A stretch of DNA of 64,000 nucleotides, taken from the NCBI RefSeq assembly GCF_000238335.3, contig NZ_AHCB03000012.1, positions 664,007 through 728,006 of the forward strand. Reading direction: 5' to 3'. The notes under the pieces are model-generated. The model made no database searches. It saw only the letters and a program-made list of their open reading frames with translations, and had not been told where the DNA came from. This DNA is from Pseudoalteromonas marina (GTDB taxonomy: Bacteria > Pseudomonadota > Gammaproteobacteria > Enterobacterales > Alteromonadaceae). A program made the position numbers and the translations under genes. Positions 55,898 to 64,000 of the stretch are shown here, in pieces (the stretch's first letter is position 1; each line of letters begins with the position of its first letter).

Positions 55898-58270
55898 CTA
55901 AGCTAATTTTTTAGCTAAGTATAACCAAGTTTCGATTACTGTGTCTGGATTTAATGATACAGAGTCTATACCTTGGTCAACTAACCATGCAGCAAAGTCT
56001 TCGTGATCTGAAGGACCTTGTCCACAAATACCTACATACTTTCCTTTTGCTTTGGCTGTTTGAATTGCCATAGAAAGAAGCTTTTTAATTGCAGGGTCAC
56101 GCTCGTCAAATAAATGAGCAATTAAACCAGAATCTCGGTCTAAACCTAGTGTTAACTGTGTTAAATCGTTAGATCCAATTGAAAAACCGTCAAAGTGCTC
56201 TAAAAACTCTTCGGCAAGTAATGCATTTGACGGCAGCTCACACATCATAATTACTTTAAGACCATTTTCGCCACGTTTTAGGCCATGCTCTTCTAGTAAT
56301 TCAATTACGCGTTTACCTTCTTCAAGTGTACGTACGAATGGAATCATGATCTCAATGTTAGTCATGTCCATAGTATTGCGTACACGCTTGATTGCTTCAC
56401 ACTCTAATGCAAAACAGTCGCGGAAGTCTTCTGATATATAACGTGCTGCACCACGAAAACCAATCATTGGGTTTTCTTCTTCAGGTTCGTATTGTTGGCC
56501 GCCAACTAAGTTAGCGTATTCGTTCGATTTAAAATCAGACATACGAACAATTACTCGCTCGGGAGCAAACGCACAACCTAGCGTAGAAATACCTTCAACA
56601 AGTTTTGAAATATAAAACTCTACTGGTGAATCGTAACCAGCAATGATGTCGGTTATTTCTTCTTTAAGGGCATCTGTTTGTGCGTCGAAATTTAATAATG
56701 CTTTTGGATGCACGCCAATCATACGGTTGATGATGAATTCAACACGTGCAAGGCCAACACCTGAGTGTGGCAAACGTGCAAAGTCGAATGCGCGGTCCGG
56801 GTTACCCACGTTCATCATTACTTTCATTGGTAGGTTTGGCATTTCGTCAACACGTGAAGTAAGCACTTCAAAGTCTAAAATACCTTCGTAAATGAAACCA
56901 GTATCGCCTTCGGCACATGATACAGTAACTTCTTGACCAGCTTTGATTAGGTCGGTTGCATTGCCACATCCTACAACTGCAGGGATACCCAGTTCACGAG
57001 CAATGATTGCTGCGTGACATGTGCGGCCACCACGATTTGTAACAATCGCTGCTGCACGCTTCATGATAGGTTCCCAGTCTGGGTCGGTCATGTCGGTAAC
57101 TAAAATGTCACCAACTTGCACTTGATCCATTTCATCAATCGAGTCAAGAACACGAACAACACCGCTACCAATTTTATGACCAATTGCACGACCTTCTACA
57201 ACAACGTTACTTGAACCGTTTAACTGAAAACGCTCCATTACATTTGTATCTTCGTTTGAACGTACAGTTTCTGGACGAGCTTGTACTATATATAGTTTGC
57301 CGTCGTTGCCGTCTTTTGCCCATTCGATGTCCATTGGACGACCGTAATGTTTTTCAATGATTACAGCTTGCTTGGCAAGGTCTTGTACTTCTTCATCTGT
57401 AATCGAAAATTTGTTAGAAAGTTCAGGGTTTACGTCAACTATTTCTACTTGTTTACCATGTGCTTTGTCGTTTGAATAAATCATTTGAATGGCTTTAGAG
57501 CCAATATTACGACGCACTACAGATGGCTTATCTTTTAGTAATGTTGGTTTATGTACATAAAATTCGTCTGGGTTAACAGCACCCTGTACAACCATTTCAC
57601 CTAAACCGTAGCTTGAGGTTACAAATACAACATCTTCAAAGCCAGATTCAGTGTCGATACTGAACATAACGCCTGATGCTGATTTATCAGAGCGTACCAT
57701 ACGCTGTATGCCTGCTGATAATGCAACACCACGATGATCGTAACCTTGGTGAACACGATAAGAAATTGCACGGTCGTTAAACAAAGATGCAAATACATGC
57801 TTTATAGCAACCATAACCGAATCGATACCAACAACATTTAAAAATGTTTCTTGTTGGCCTGCAAAAGATGCGTCTGGCATATCCTCAGCGGTTGCTGATG
57901 AACGTACAGCAAATGACACATCAGCTGATGTGTCGCCATGAAGTTGGCTGTATGCATCGCGAATGGCTTGGTCTAAATTTGGTTGGAATGGTGTATCGAT
58001 TATCCATTGGCGGATATCGGCACCTACTTTGGCGAGTGTATTTACATCATCAACATCAAGTGTATCTAAGATGTCATGAATTTTGGCATTGAGTCCTGAT
58101 TGGTCTAAAAACTCATTAAAAGCATCGGCGGTTGTTGCGAAACCACCCGGTACTTGTACACCAGCATTAGCTAGGTTAGAGATCATTTCACCAAGAGAGG
58201 CGTTCTTACCGCCAACTCGAGGAACATCTTGCATACCAAGCTCTTGATACCAGAGAACGTATTCTTGCAC
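55898..58270 (-). CDS. ppsA: Phosphoenolpyruvate synthase
   Basis: About 790 residues, full length. It makes PEP from pyruvate and ATP (gluconeogenesis). Order: pyruvate-phosphate dikinase ATP-binding domain ([33 protein letters not shown]), the phosphohistidine domain ([15 protein letters not shown]) and the PEP/pyruvate barrel ([32 protein letters not shown]). I chose GTG 58270, with GGAG eight bases upstream; the in-frame TTG at 58291 precedes that site. It is divergent from its regulator ppsR. Confidence 0.95.
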   Translation of the reverse strand: MQEYVLWYQELGMQDVPRVGGKNASLGEMISNLANAGVQVPGGFATTADAFNEFLDQSGLNAKIHDILDTLDVDDVNTLAKVGADIRQWIIDTPFQPNLDQAIRDAYSQLHGDTSADVSFAVRSSATAEDMPDASFAGQQETFLNVVGIDSVMVAIKHVFASLFNDRAISYRVHQGYDHRGVALSAGIQRMVRSDKSASGVMFSIDTESGFEDVVFVTSSYGLGEMVVQGAVNPDEFYVHKPTLLKDKPSVVRRNIGSKAIQMIYSNDKAHGKQVEIVDVNPELSNKFSITDEEVQDLAKQAVIIEKHYGRPMDIEWAKDGNDGKLYIVQARPETVRSNEDTNVMERFQLNGSSNVVVEGRAIGHKIGSGVVRVLDSIDEMDQVQVGDILVTDMTDPDWEPIMKRAAAIVTNRGGRTCHAAIIARELGIPAVVGCGNATDLIKAGQEVTVSCAEGDTGFIYEGILDFEVLTSRVDEMPNLPMKVMMNVGNPDRAFDFARLPHSGVGLARVEFIINRMIGVHPKALLNFDAQTDALKEEITDIIAGYDSPVEFYISKLVEGISTLGCAFAPERVIVRMSDFKSNEYANLVGGQQYEPEEENPMIGFRGAARYISEDFRDCFALECEAIKRVRNTMDMTNIEIMIPFVRTLEEGKRVIELLEEHGLKRGENGLKVIMMCELPSNALLAEEFLEHFDGFSIGSNDLTQLTLGLDRDSGLIAHLFDERDPAIKKLLSMAIQTAKAKGKYVGICGQGPSDHEDFAAWLVDQGIDSVSLNPDTVIETWLYLAKKLA

Positions 58271-58424
58271 GGGTCTTTCTCCAAAAAACAAATTGTAGTT
58301 GAAACTGTGAGAGTTAAGAAAGAAAACCTTTTATAAAGGCCACCTTCATTCTACACTGGCAACAGTCCTCGCGTAAACCGTGAGTAACCCATTTTAGGGA
58401 TTAAAAGTAACAAAAAGGTTAATT

Positions 58425-59234
58425 ATGAGAACTGCATTTTATATATCTGATGGAACAGCAATTACATCAGAAGTGTTTGGGCATGCAACGTTATCTTTGT
58501 TTCCAATCGATTTTAATCACAAAACTATTCCTTTCGTAGAAACAGAAGAAAAAGCACACGAAATTAAAGCGTTAATAAATGCAACAGCTGCAAAAACGGG
58601 TGAAAAGCCCTTTGTGTTTTTTACATTTGTGAATCACAGTTTGAGCGAAATCATAAAGTCAGCGGATGCTATCCCATATGATTTTTTGACCACGTATAGC
58701 GAAAAAATTGAAAAAGAATTACAGGTTGCGCCTGTACCAAAAATGCATCGTACACACTCTATACATGAAAAAAGTTATGACTTTAGAATAGACGCGGTGA
58801 ATTATGCTTTAATGAATGACGACGGCGGCAATATCAAAAACTTTTCCGAGGCTGATATTATTTTAATAGGTGTGAGCCGAAGTGGTAAAACCCCAACGAG
58901 CTTATATTTAGCGTTGCAATATGGCATAAAAGCAGCAAACTACCCTATTACGGAAGAAGATTTAGAAAGCGAAGGCTTACCGAAATGTTTAGTACCTTAT
59001 AAACATAAATTGTTTGGTTTAACTATTGACCCAGAGAGACTTGCTGCAATTAGGCATCGACGCATGGCCAACTCTAAATATGCATCTATAAGGCAGTGTC
59101 GTATTGAAGTACGTGAGGTTGAAATGCTTTACAAGCGTCATAAAATTGCCTACTTCAATTCAACCCACCATTCTGTTGAAGAAATTTCTGCAAAAATATT
59201 GATGGATACGGATTTAGAACGTCGTAAGTACTAA
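58425..59234 (+). CDS. ppsR: PEP synthase regulatory protein (bifunctional kinase/pyrophosphorylase)
   Basis: A 269-residue protein of the DUF299/PSRP family: ISDGTAITSEVFGHATL at the start and the P-loop-like GVSRSGKTPTSLYLALQYG. It inactivates PEP synthase by ADP-dependent phosphorylation and reactivates it by phosphate-dependent removal. It is divergent from ppsA, the usual arrangement in gammaproteobacteria. Confidence 0.94.
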   Translation: MRTAFYISDGTAITSEVFGHATLSLFPIDFNHKTIPFVETEEKAHEIKALINATAAKTGEKPFVFFTFVNHSLSEIIKSADAIPYDFLTTYSEKIEKELQVAPVPKMHRTHSIHEKSYDFRIDAVNYALMNDDGGNIKNFSEADIILIGVSRSGKTPTSLYLALQYGIKAANYPITEEDLESEGLPKCLVPYKHKLFGLTIDPERLAAIRHRRMANSKYASIRQCRIEVREVEMLYKRHKIAYFNSTHHSVEEISAKILMDTDLERRKY

Positions 59235-59255
59235 CTTAGTTAAATATTTACGCCA

Positions 59256-59286
59256 CAAAAAAGCCGCTGTTAAGCGGCTTTTTTTA
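59256..59286. terminator. Bidirectional terminator between ppsR and DAHP synthase
   Basis: AAAAAAGCCGCT and AGCGGCTTTTTTT form a perfect stem with a four-base loop. Confidence 0.92.
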
Positions 59287-59299
59287 TGTGTGAGAGTCT

Positions 59300-60649
59300 T
59301 TATTTACGTGCGTCTTTTAATAAATCAGCAACTAAAAATCCTAGCTCTAATACTTGGTCTGCATTAAGACGTGGGTCACACTGTGTTTTGTAGCGTTGTG
59401 CTAAATCGTCGTCTGATAGACCATATGCTCCGCCGGTACACTCTGTAACATGCTGACCGGTCATTTCTAGATGAACGCCACCTGCATATGAACCTTCTGC
59501 TTTGTGAACAGAGAAAAACTGGCTGATTTCGCGCATTATATTGTCGAAATTACGCGTTTTGTATCCAGAAGTCGCTTTTTCAGTATTGCCATGCATTGGG
59601 TCTGAACTCCAAATTACCTTACGCCCTTCTTGTTGTACTTTACGTACGAGTGCTGGTAATTTCTCTGGCAGTACATCTGCCCCCATGCGTGTAATTAAGG
59701 TTAATCGTCCTGGAATATTGTCAGGATTCAATGCATCAATTAGGCGGATTAATTCATCTGGGTCCATACCAGGACCTACTTTTACACCAATTGGGTTTTT
59801 AATTCCTTTAAAAAACTCAATGTGTGCGTGGTCTAATTGACGTGTGCGCTCACCGATCCAAACAAAATGCGCTGAACAGTCATACCAGTCGCCTGATAAG
59901 TGATCGCGTCGAGTTAGTGCTTCTTCATAGCCCAATAACAATGCTTCGTGAGATGTGTAGAGATCTGTCTCTTTAAGGCTTGGTGCAATGGTCGAATTAA
60001 TACCGCACACTTCCATAAACTCTAATGCATCTTGAATTTTATCAGCAAGCTGTTGGTACTTTTGCTTTTGAGGATTGGCGGCTACAAACCCCATGTTCCA
60101 GCGATTGACCTGGTGTAAATCTGCAAGGCCACCTTGTGCAAATGCACGTAGTAAGTTTAATGTAGCTGCACTATGGTGGTAAGCCGTCATTAAACGTTGC
60201 GGATCGGGTATGCGGGCTTCAGCTGTGAAGTCTATGTTGTTAATTATGTCGCCACGGTATGATGGAAGTGAAACACCGTCAATAGTTTCTAAATCAGCAG
60301 AACGTGGTTTTGCATACTGTCCAGCCATACGGGCAATTTTTACAACTGGGCATTTACCGCCGTAGGTTAAAACTACAGCCATTTGTAAAATTGTTTTAAA
60401 TGTGTCGCGAATGTTTGCTGCATTAAAATCACTAAACGATTCTGCACAGTCTCCACCTTGAAGTAAAAATGCTCGGCCTTCACATACATCTTCAAGTTGC
60501 TTAAATAAACTACGAGTTTCTTCTGCAAAAACTAACGGGGGTGCAGTTTTTAATTGGCCTTCAACAGATTTTAACACGTCTTGATCTGGGTATTGTGGCT
60601 GCTGCAGTATTGGCAGCTCTCTCCAGCTATTTGGGTTCCACGATTGCAT
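59300..60649 (-). CDS. Class II (plant-type) DAHP synthase
   Basis: A 449-residue enzyme that joins PEP and erythrose-4-phosphate, the first step of the shikimate/aromatic amino acid pathway. It has the class II signatures [39 protein letters not shown] and [10 protein letters not shown]. Its neighbours ppsA/ppsR provide PEP. It has AGGA before the ATG. Confidence 0.95.
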   Translation of the reverse strand: MQSWNPNSWRELPILQQPQYPDQDVLKSVEGQLKTAPPLVFAEETRSLFKQLEDVCEGRAFLLQGGDCAESFSDFNAANIRDTFKTILQMAVVLTYGGKCPVVKIARMAGQYAKPRSADLETIDGVSLPSYRGDIINNIDFTAEARIPDPQRLMTAYHHSAATLNLLRAFAQGGLADLHQVNRWNMGFVAANPQKQKYQQLADKIQDALEFMEVCGINSTIAPSLKETDLYTSHEALLLGYEEALTRRDHLSGDWYDCSAHFVWIGERTRQLDHAHIEFFKGIKNPIGVKVGPGMDPDELIRLIDALNPDNIPGRLTLITRMGADVLPEKLPALVRKVQQEGRKVIWSSDPMHGNTEKATSGYKTRNFDNIMREISQFFSVHKAEGSYAGGVHLEMTGQHVTECTGGAYGLSDDDLAQRYKTQCDPRLNADQVLELGFLVADLLKDARK

Positions 60650-60918
60650 ATTCTTTCCTCATTCCTACTTTACCTGATGTACTGAAATTAACGTATGCAC
60701 GTACCTCTGTTCAAGCACTAAATTCACTATTTACTAATTATTTTGTTATGGGCTAGTTATAAACACTAATTAACAACTTTCAATATGTGTATATTTCATA
60801 AATTAGCTTAATCAAACTATTATTAAAACCATTTATTATCAGTTAATTACACCTATAAATGTTAATTTCAAAGAGTTCGAGAACACTAAGCTTAATACCA
60901 GATATTATATACAGAATA

Positions 60919-60938
60919 AGAGGGAACACATCATACTT
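60919..60938 (-). promoter_or_regulatory. Ter-like fork-arrest site 1
   Basis: On the minus strand it reads AAGTATGATGTGTTCCCTCT. It shares AAGTATG.TGT with E. coli TerB (AAGTATGTTGTAACTAA), including the G:C pair at position 6 that E. coli Tus uses to lock the fork. By the E. coli rule the blocking face is at the GTATG end, i.e. toward the origin on the right, so it would stop leftward forks. The gap 60650-61232 holds these three sites and no gene. Confidence 0.65.
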
Positions 60939-61100
60939 AATTTGCATCAATTGTAACCTAAACTTTACAGTAAAATTTAAAAAATTATAATCATGAGGAT
61001 TGTATTTATATCTATATATGCTAATGAAGCACAACCAAGTTTAAGCGGCCGACCTATAACATTAATAATATCTAATATAAATAGTAGCTTATATGTTAAA

Positions 61101-61120
61101 CACCAAAGAACACATCATAC
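61101..61120 (-). promoter_or_regulatory. Ter-like fork-arrest site 2
   Basis: On the minus strand it reads GTATGATGTGTTCTTTGGTG. It is identical to site 1 over GTATGATGTGTTC and in the same orientation, 182 bp away. It would stop leftward forks coming from the origin. Confidence 0.65.
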
Positions 61121-61209
61121 GAAATTTATAATAAATATTAATCTTGGCTACAGAAAATTAGTAAAAGGCTAGCTATCAAGGCAAAAGGTTAGTATCATTT
61201 CTAGTTAGA

Positions 61210-61228
61210 GTAAGATGTGTTCTTGGTG
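61210..61228 (+). promoter_or_regulatory. Ter-like fork-arrest site 3, overlapping the tus-like gene start
   Basis: On the plus strand it reads GTAAGATGTGTTCTTGGTG. It differs from site 2 by one substitution and one missing T, and is in the opposite orientation. By the same rule it would stop rightward forks. It lies on the ribosome-binding and start region of the tus-like gene, as TerB lies at the E. coli tus promoter, which suggests self-repression. Confidence 0.6.
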
Positions 61229-61232
61229 TGTG

Positions 61233-62108
61233 ATGGTCTCCAAAATAAAAATAAGAAGTCAGTTTGATTTAATGAGTGAGCTTACCTCATTGTTAATTGA
61301 TGAACTCAAACAATGTGAATACTCAAAAGCTGAATACTATAAATTGCCTGAGGTTCTTACTAGTGAAGAAAATAATGTCCCGCAAAGTATACCCGTTTCA
61401 AAACTAGCGGGAGATAATGCCCAACGAGCTATTCTTAATTCATTTACTGATATGTATACAAAGTCAGGGTTAAGCAGCCGAGTACTTAAAAGGCACCCTG
61501 GTTTGTTAGTTATAAAAAATGCTAATAAACAGGCACTCAATGATAGGATTAATCAGGTTAATAAAGCTAAAGCAGCATTTAAGGAATGTATTCTAAGTAT
61601 TGATAACAACGACGCTCGTTTTGAAGCTGTTCATAATGCAGTACCAAATTTAATTACTTTAGCTGCATACAGAAAAATACACAGTGAGAGTGAATCACCT
61701 TTTTCTGTTAGATTTACATGGATGCACAAACATGCAACTAAAACCCTCACTAAAAAGATGGCTCTTGAAATGTTGAGTAAATCTGCAGGTTATACAAATC
61801 CAAGAATGATCGATCAGCAAAAGTGGCAATCTCTGGTCGCTCAAGAACAAATGAGGATTGCTAGCTTAGGTGAAAAGGAAAAACTAAGAATAAGACGCCC
61901 TACTCGAGTTAGTCCTCAAGTAAATATCAGATACACTGCACAAAATCGTTACCACGTTAGTGCTGCATTACCATTTATATTAATAAACCCAGAGCCCGAT
62001 GTTAAAATAGGAACCTTACCAGATTACGAAAAGCCAGATAGTCATCCTCGAAAACGAGATTATGATTTTCTGGTTGATAGGCTTTACCTTGAACAAGTAA
62101 CAAATTAA
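61233..62108 (+). CDS. tus: Tus-like replication terminus site-binding protein
   Basis: About 291 residues, against 309 for E. coli Tus. It aligns with Tus through most of its length: KLPEVLTSEENNVPQSI, GDNAQRAIL, HPGLLVI, RINQVNKAKAAFKE, RFEAVHNAVPNLITLAAYRK, FSVRFTWMHKHATKTLTKK and KLRIRRPTRVSPQVNIRY. F130 and H134 match Tus F140 and H144, which form the pocket that captures the flipped cytosine of Ter. An in-frame ATG at 61215 lies inside the third Ter-like site; 61233 aligns better with the Tus N-terminus, but GAG before 61215 leaves both possible. It is convergent with the replication initiator gene. Confidence 0.9.
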   Translation: MVSKIKIRSQFDLMSELTSLLIDELKQCEYSKAEYYKLPEVLTSEENNVPQSIPVSKLAGDNAQRAILNSFTDMYTKSGLSSRVLKRHPGLLVIKNANKQALNDRINQVNKAKAAFKECILSIDNNDARFEAVHNAVPNLITLAAYRKIHSESESPFSVRFTWMHKHATKTLTKKMALEMLSKSAGYTNPRMIDQQKWQSLVAQEQMRIASLGEKEKLRIRRPTRVSPQVNIRYTAQNRYHVSAALPFILINPEPDVKIGTLPDYEKPDSHPRKRDYDFLVDRLYLEQVTN

Positions 62109-62116
62109 TTATGTTA

Positions 62117-62141
62117 AAAAGGCCACATTTAGTGGCCTTTT
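62117..62141. terminator. Bidirectional terminator between tus-like and rep genes
   Basis: AAAAGGCCAC and GTGGCCTTTT form a perfect 10-bp stem with a five-base loop. Confidence 0.92.
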
Positions 62142-62171
62142 AGTATTTGTATAACAAAGATAAATAAAAAA

Positions 62172-63386
62172 CTATTTTTCGACTATTTCTTCTATTTTAT
62201 CTTCATCTATTAAAACGGCATTTTCAACTATGCGTTTACCGCCTTGAATCTCTATACGTTTGTTATGCTTATTCAATGTAAGTATTTCATCACAAAACTG
62301 ATCTGACGGATGCATTTCATAGGTGTAATCTATAATATTACCGGTCTTATCGTCTTTAACATTGGTAATGCTGTATTCTGAAATGGCACCCTTTTCTATA
62401 AGGTCTTTCATGGTAGTTGTCATATCACGACGTAATGCTTTTAATTTGTTTTCTGTTATATTGTCGGTTGAGTATATCGAACCATATTTTTCCATAATAG
62501 AAAGTAATCTAAAATGATATGTTTTACCCGGTGCCGCGTAGCGCCATAAGTGATACAAGCGCAACATCATCCAACGTGATAAACCACGCTTTAGTTCTTG
62601 TGCACTGTTAAAATAATAACCTTTATATTCTAAGTTATCGATCATGTTATGAACGAAAGCATTTAAACAAGCAACACATTTAACATTACCGCCCTGACCT
62701 TTTTTCCCACTAAAATGCAAAGACGATAAAAAATTCATATTTGACTCGTAGAATGAATCATCAATATCTGAATTTTTAGTATCTGTTGCAGAGTATTTAA
62801 ATGATAGTTTTGACCCTTGAAGTGCTTCAAGTGATTCTTTAATTGCAGGATATGGCATGGACTGACCAACGGCTTTAAGTTCTTGTGCTAATTCGTTCAT
62901 CGAAAAAACAACGGCATATTGAATACCGGACTTAAAATTTATTTTTACTATTTTACCTTTTGAGGCTAAACGGATAAGAGCTCGTTCTACTTTTTCTTCT
63001 CTATCTGATGGCCATACTAGGTATTCAATATCTTCACCGTCTTTGCGGGTACTAACAACGGCGGGTGTTATTTTTATTTCGCCATCGTATAAAATACCAT
63101 CTACTTTTTCTGATATTTTACGTGTAATGATTGTTTTTTTAGGCGCTTCTTCTAATGGAAGTTTTTTATGACCCGAGCGAACAAAACGTCCCCATAAATC
63201 GTAATGATTAAATGTATTTGAATAGGCACGTAAACCATGAGCTGCATTCTCAATAGAAATGCGAACATCTTTGTTATCTGTAAATAGTGCTAAACTTTCA
63301 TTATCAATTGCACTTTCCACCCCGTGAATTTGGCCTCTTAGTGTATCAGGCAAGTTATCTACCGAGATGTTGACCTTTCGGCTCAT
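62172..63386 (-). CDS. Plasmid-type replication initiator protein of the chromid
   Basis: About 404 residues, basic, resembling plasmid replication initiators. It has an N-terminal extension and two probable winged-helix regions (e.g. EKVERALIRLASKGKIVKINF, RWMMLRLYHLWRYAAPGKTYHF, MEKYGSIYSTDNITENKLKALRRDM). The region upstream holds GATC-rich iteron-like repeats and DnaA boxes, as expected for an initiator next to its origin. I chose ATG 63386, with GGA ten bases upstream; ATG 63401 is also in frame. The family name (RepB-like) is an inference. Confidence 0.8.
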   Translation of the reverse strand: MSRKVNISVDNLPDTLRGQIHGVESAIDNESLALFTDNKDVRISIENAAHGLRAYSNTFNHYDLWGRFVRSGHKKLPLEEAPKKTIITRKISEKVDGILYDGEIKITPAVVSTRKDGEDIEYLVWPSDREEKVERALIRLASKGKIVKINFKSGIQYAVVFSMNELAQELKAVGQSMPYPAIKESLEALQGSKLSFKYSATDTKNSDIDDSFYESNMNFLSSLHFSGKKGQGGNVKCVACLNAFVHNMIDNLEYKGYYFNSAQELKRGLSRWMMLRLYHLWRYAAPGKTYHFRLLSIMEKYGSIYSTDNITENKLKALRRDMTTTMKDLIEKGAISEYSITNVKDDKTGNIIDYTYEMHPSDQFCDEILTLNKHNKRIEIQGGKRIVENAVLIDEDKIEEIVEK

Positions 63387-63457
63387 TGTTCTTATTTCCA
63401 TTTATTATTGCGACAGCTAATAACAACACATAAAACAAAAAAAGTTAAATGTTTAAG

Positions 63458-63512
63458 TTAGTATAAAAGTGATCTGGCTCTAATTAATCTACTCAGATCA
63501 GTTTTATACTAA
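63458..63512. promoter_or_regulatory. 19-bp inverted repeat upstream of rep, probable operator
   Basis: TTAGTATAAAAGTGATCTG (63458-63476) and CAGATCAGTTTTATACTAA (63494-63512) are inverse copies with one mismatch and a 17-bp gap. A third TTATACTAA stands at 63546-63554. The repeat lies 72-126 bp before the rep start, where initiators often bind as dimers to repress their own gene. Confidence 0.6.
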
Positions 63513-63662
63513 GTACTAGCATTTTTCTTTAATTTAAGATCATTATTATACTAACACGTGCATTTCAAATCTCATTTTTACTAACTCAGTTATAAATTTG
63601 TCCACTGCTATGCTAAATTTAGACTGCAAAGCACGACAAATTTGCTCTTTTTCATACTAGCC

Positions 63663-63930
63663 TGTGGATAAGGACTTAGTTAGTTAGCATAGATCTGATC
63701 TGTACTTACTACAGATCAGATCTATACCAATTGATACCTGCTTTTTCTACATTGAACGGTGCATAACATTCTAATTTACTTAGTAAAAGCATGATCTTAA
63801 TCGACCTATTTGTTTATAACCTTAAGGGTAAGCTGTGCATAACTATAAAATTTATTTAGCAGTTAATAAAATGCTGATCTGTTAGTTATTAAAGATCTGA
63901 TCTTAACCACGTATAATGCTGATCTAACTT
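63663..63930. other. Probable replication origin with DnaA boxes and GATC-rich iterons
   Basis: Perfect DnaA box TTATCCACA on the minus strand at 63663-63671, and a second, TTATGCACA, at 63834-63842. Iteron-like units with TGATCT: a perfect 13-bp inverted pair AGATCTGATCTGT / ACAGATCAGATCT (63691-63723), ATGATCTTAA (63791), GCTGATCTGTTA (63873), AGATCTGATCTTAACC (63893) and GCTGATCTAAC (63918). The GATC sites suggest Dam control as in Vibrio chromosome 2. AT-rich DNA follows to the window end, and the origin may extend beyond it. Confidence 0.75.
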
Positions 63931-64000
63931 TTTATAGTTTATTTATATTTATCATATAGTTAAACTACACTTTTAAACTCTTAACCTTTATTACCTTATA

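Noticed and set aside
60541..60756. Small plus-strand frame across the DAHP synthase start
   Set aside because: It overlaps the conserved N-terminus of the opposite gene and has no ribosome binding site.
60947..60965. TCAATTGTAACCTAAACTT, resembling the TTGTAACTAAA half of E. coli Ter
   Set aside because: It lacks the GTATG part with the critical G:C pair, occurs once, and does not match the three repeated sites; probably chance.
63828..63842. GTAAGCTGTGCATAA near the origin as a fourth Ter-like site
   Set aside because: The match ends after GTAAG.TGTG, and the sequence is better explained by the DnaA box TTATGCACA on the other strand.

Overview
The window looks like part of the second chromosome (chromid) of a Pseudoalteromonas-type marine gammaproteobacterium. 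Reasons: AT-rich DNA; a lifestyle of TonB-dependent receptors, secreted proteases and Na+/H+-linked transport; typical proteins such as PpsA/PpsR, class II DAHP synthase, YdiJ and TonB2-type energisers; and, at the right end, a plasmid-like replication initiator facing an iteron-rich origin with DnaA boxes. The genus assignment is inferred from protein resemblance recalled from memory, not from a search. No rRNA, tRNA or CRISPR was seen.

Layout. 1-11.4 kb: start of a Fur-box siderophore-type receptor, amidohydrolase, DUF885 lipoprotein, YcgN-like protein, RNA methyltransferase, solute-binding protein, sugar transporter, then a chemoreceptor / diguanylate cyclase / DsbA-like row. 11.5-23.9 kb: a dedicated outer-membrane uptake system: DUF3450 protein, two ExbB-type proteins, ExbD, TonB and a TPR protein, followed by a lipoprotein made of three tandem copies of one ~430-residue beta-helix-like unit and a large TonB-dependent receptor. 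24-28.8 kb: asd, DUF748 protein, voltage-gated-type cation channel, small proteins. 29-35.4 kb: a 2103-residue M4 metalloprotease with a GlyGly-CTERM tail. 36-39 kb: LexA-controlled umuDC and a divergent MarR/siderophore-interacting-protein pair with paired operators.

39.3-43.8 kb is the accessory stretch: a patatin, then a small integron-type cassette cluster without an integrase (CALIN). It carries a small membrane protein and a RES-domain (NAD-degrading toxin family) protein, and the attC site between them is split by an IS3-family element. 43.8-48 kb: an Lrp-controlled citrulline/ornithine to proline module with an alanine/glycine symporter. 48-60.6 kb: a second patatin, SYLF lipoprotein, solitary tyrosine recombinase joined to a Na+/H+ antiporter, ydiJ, ppsA/ppsR and DAHP synthase.

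60.9-64 kb is the most interesting part. A clear homologue of Tus, the E. coli replication fork arrest protein, sits next to the replication initiator and origin. Just upstream of it are three copies of a sequence resembling E. coli Ter, two in one orientation and one in the other. If the E. coli polarity rule holds, the first two would stop the fork leaving the origin leftward, and the third would stop the other fork after it has gone round the replicon. That is an origin-proximal fork trap, which would make the replicon replicate in one direction. I recall published evidence that most Pseudoalteromonas chromids replicate unidirectionally; this locus offers a mechanism.
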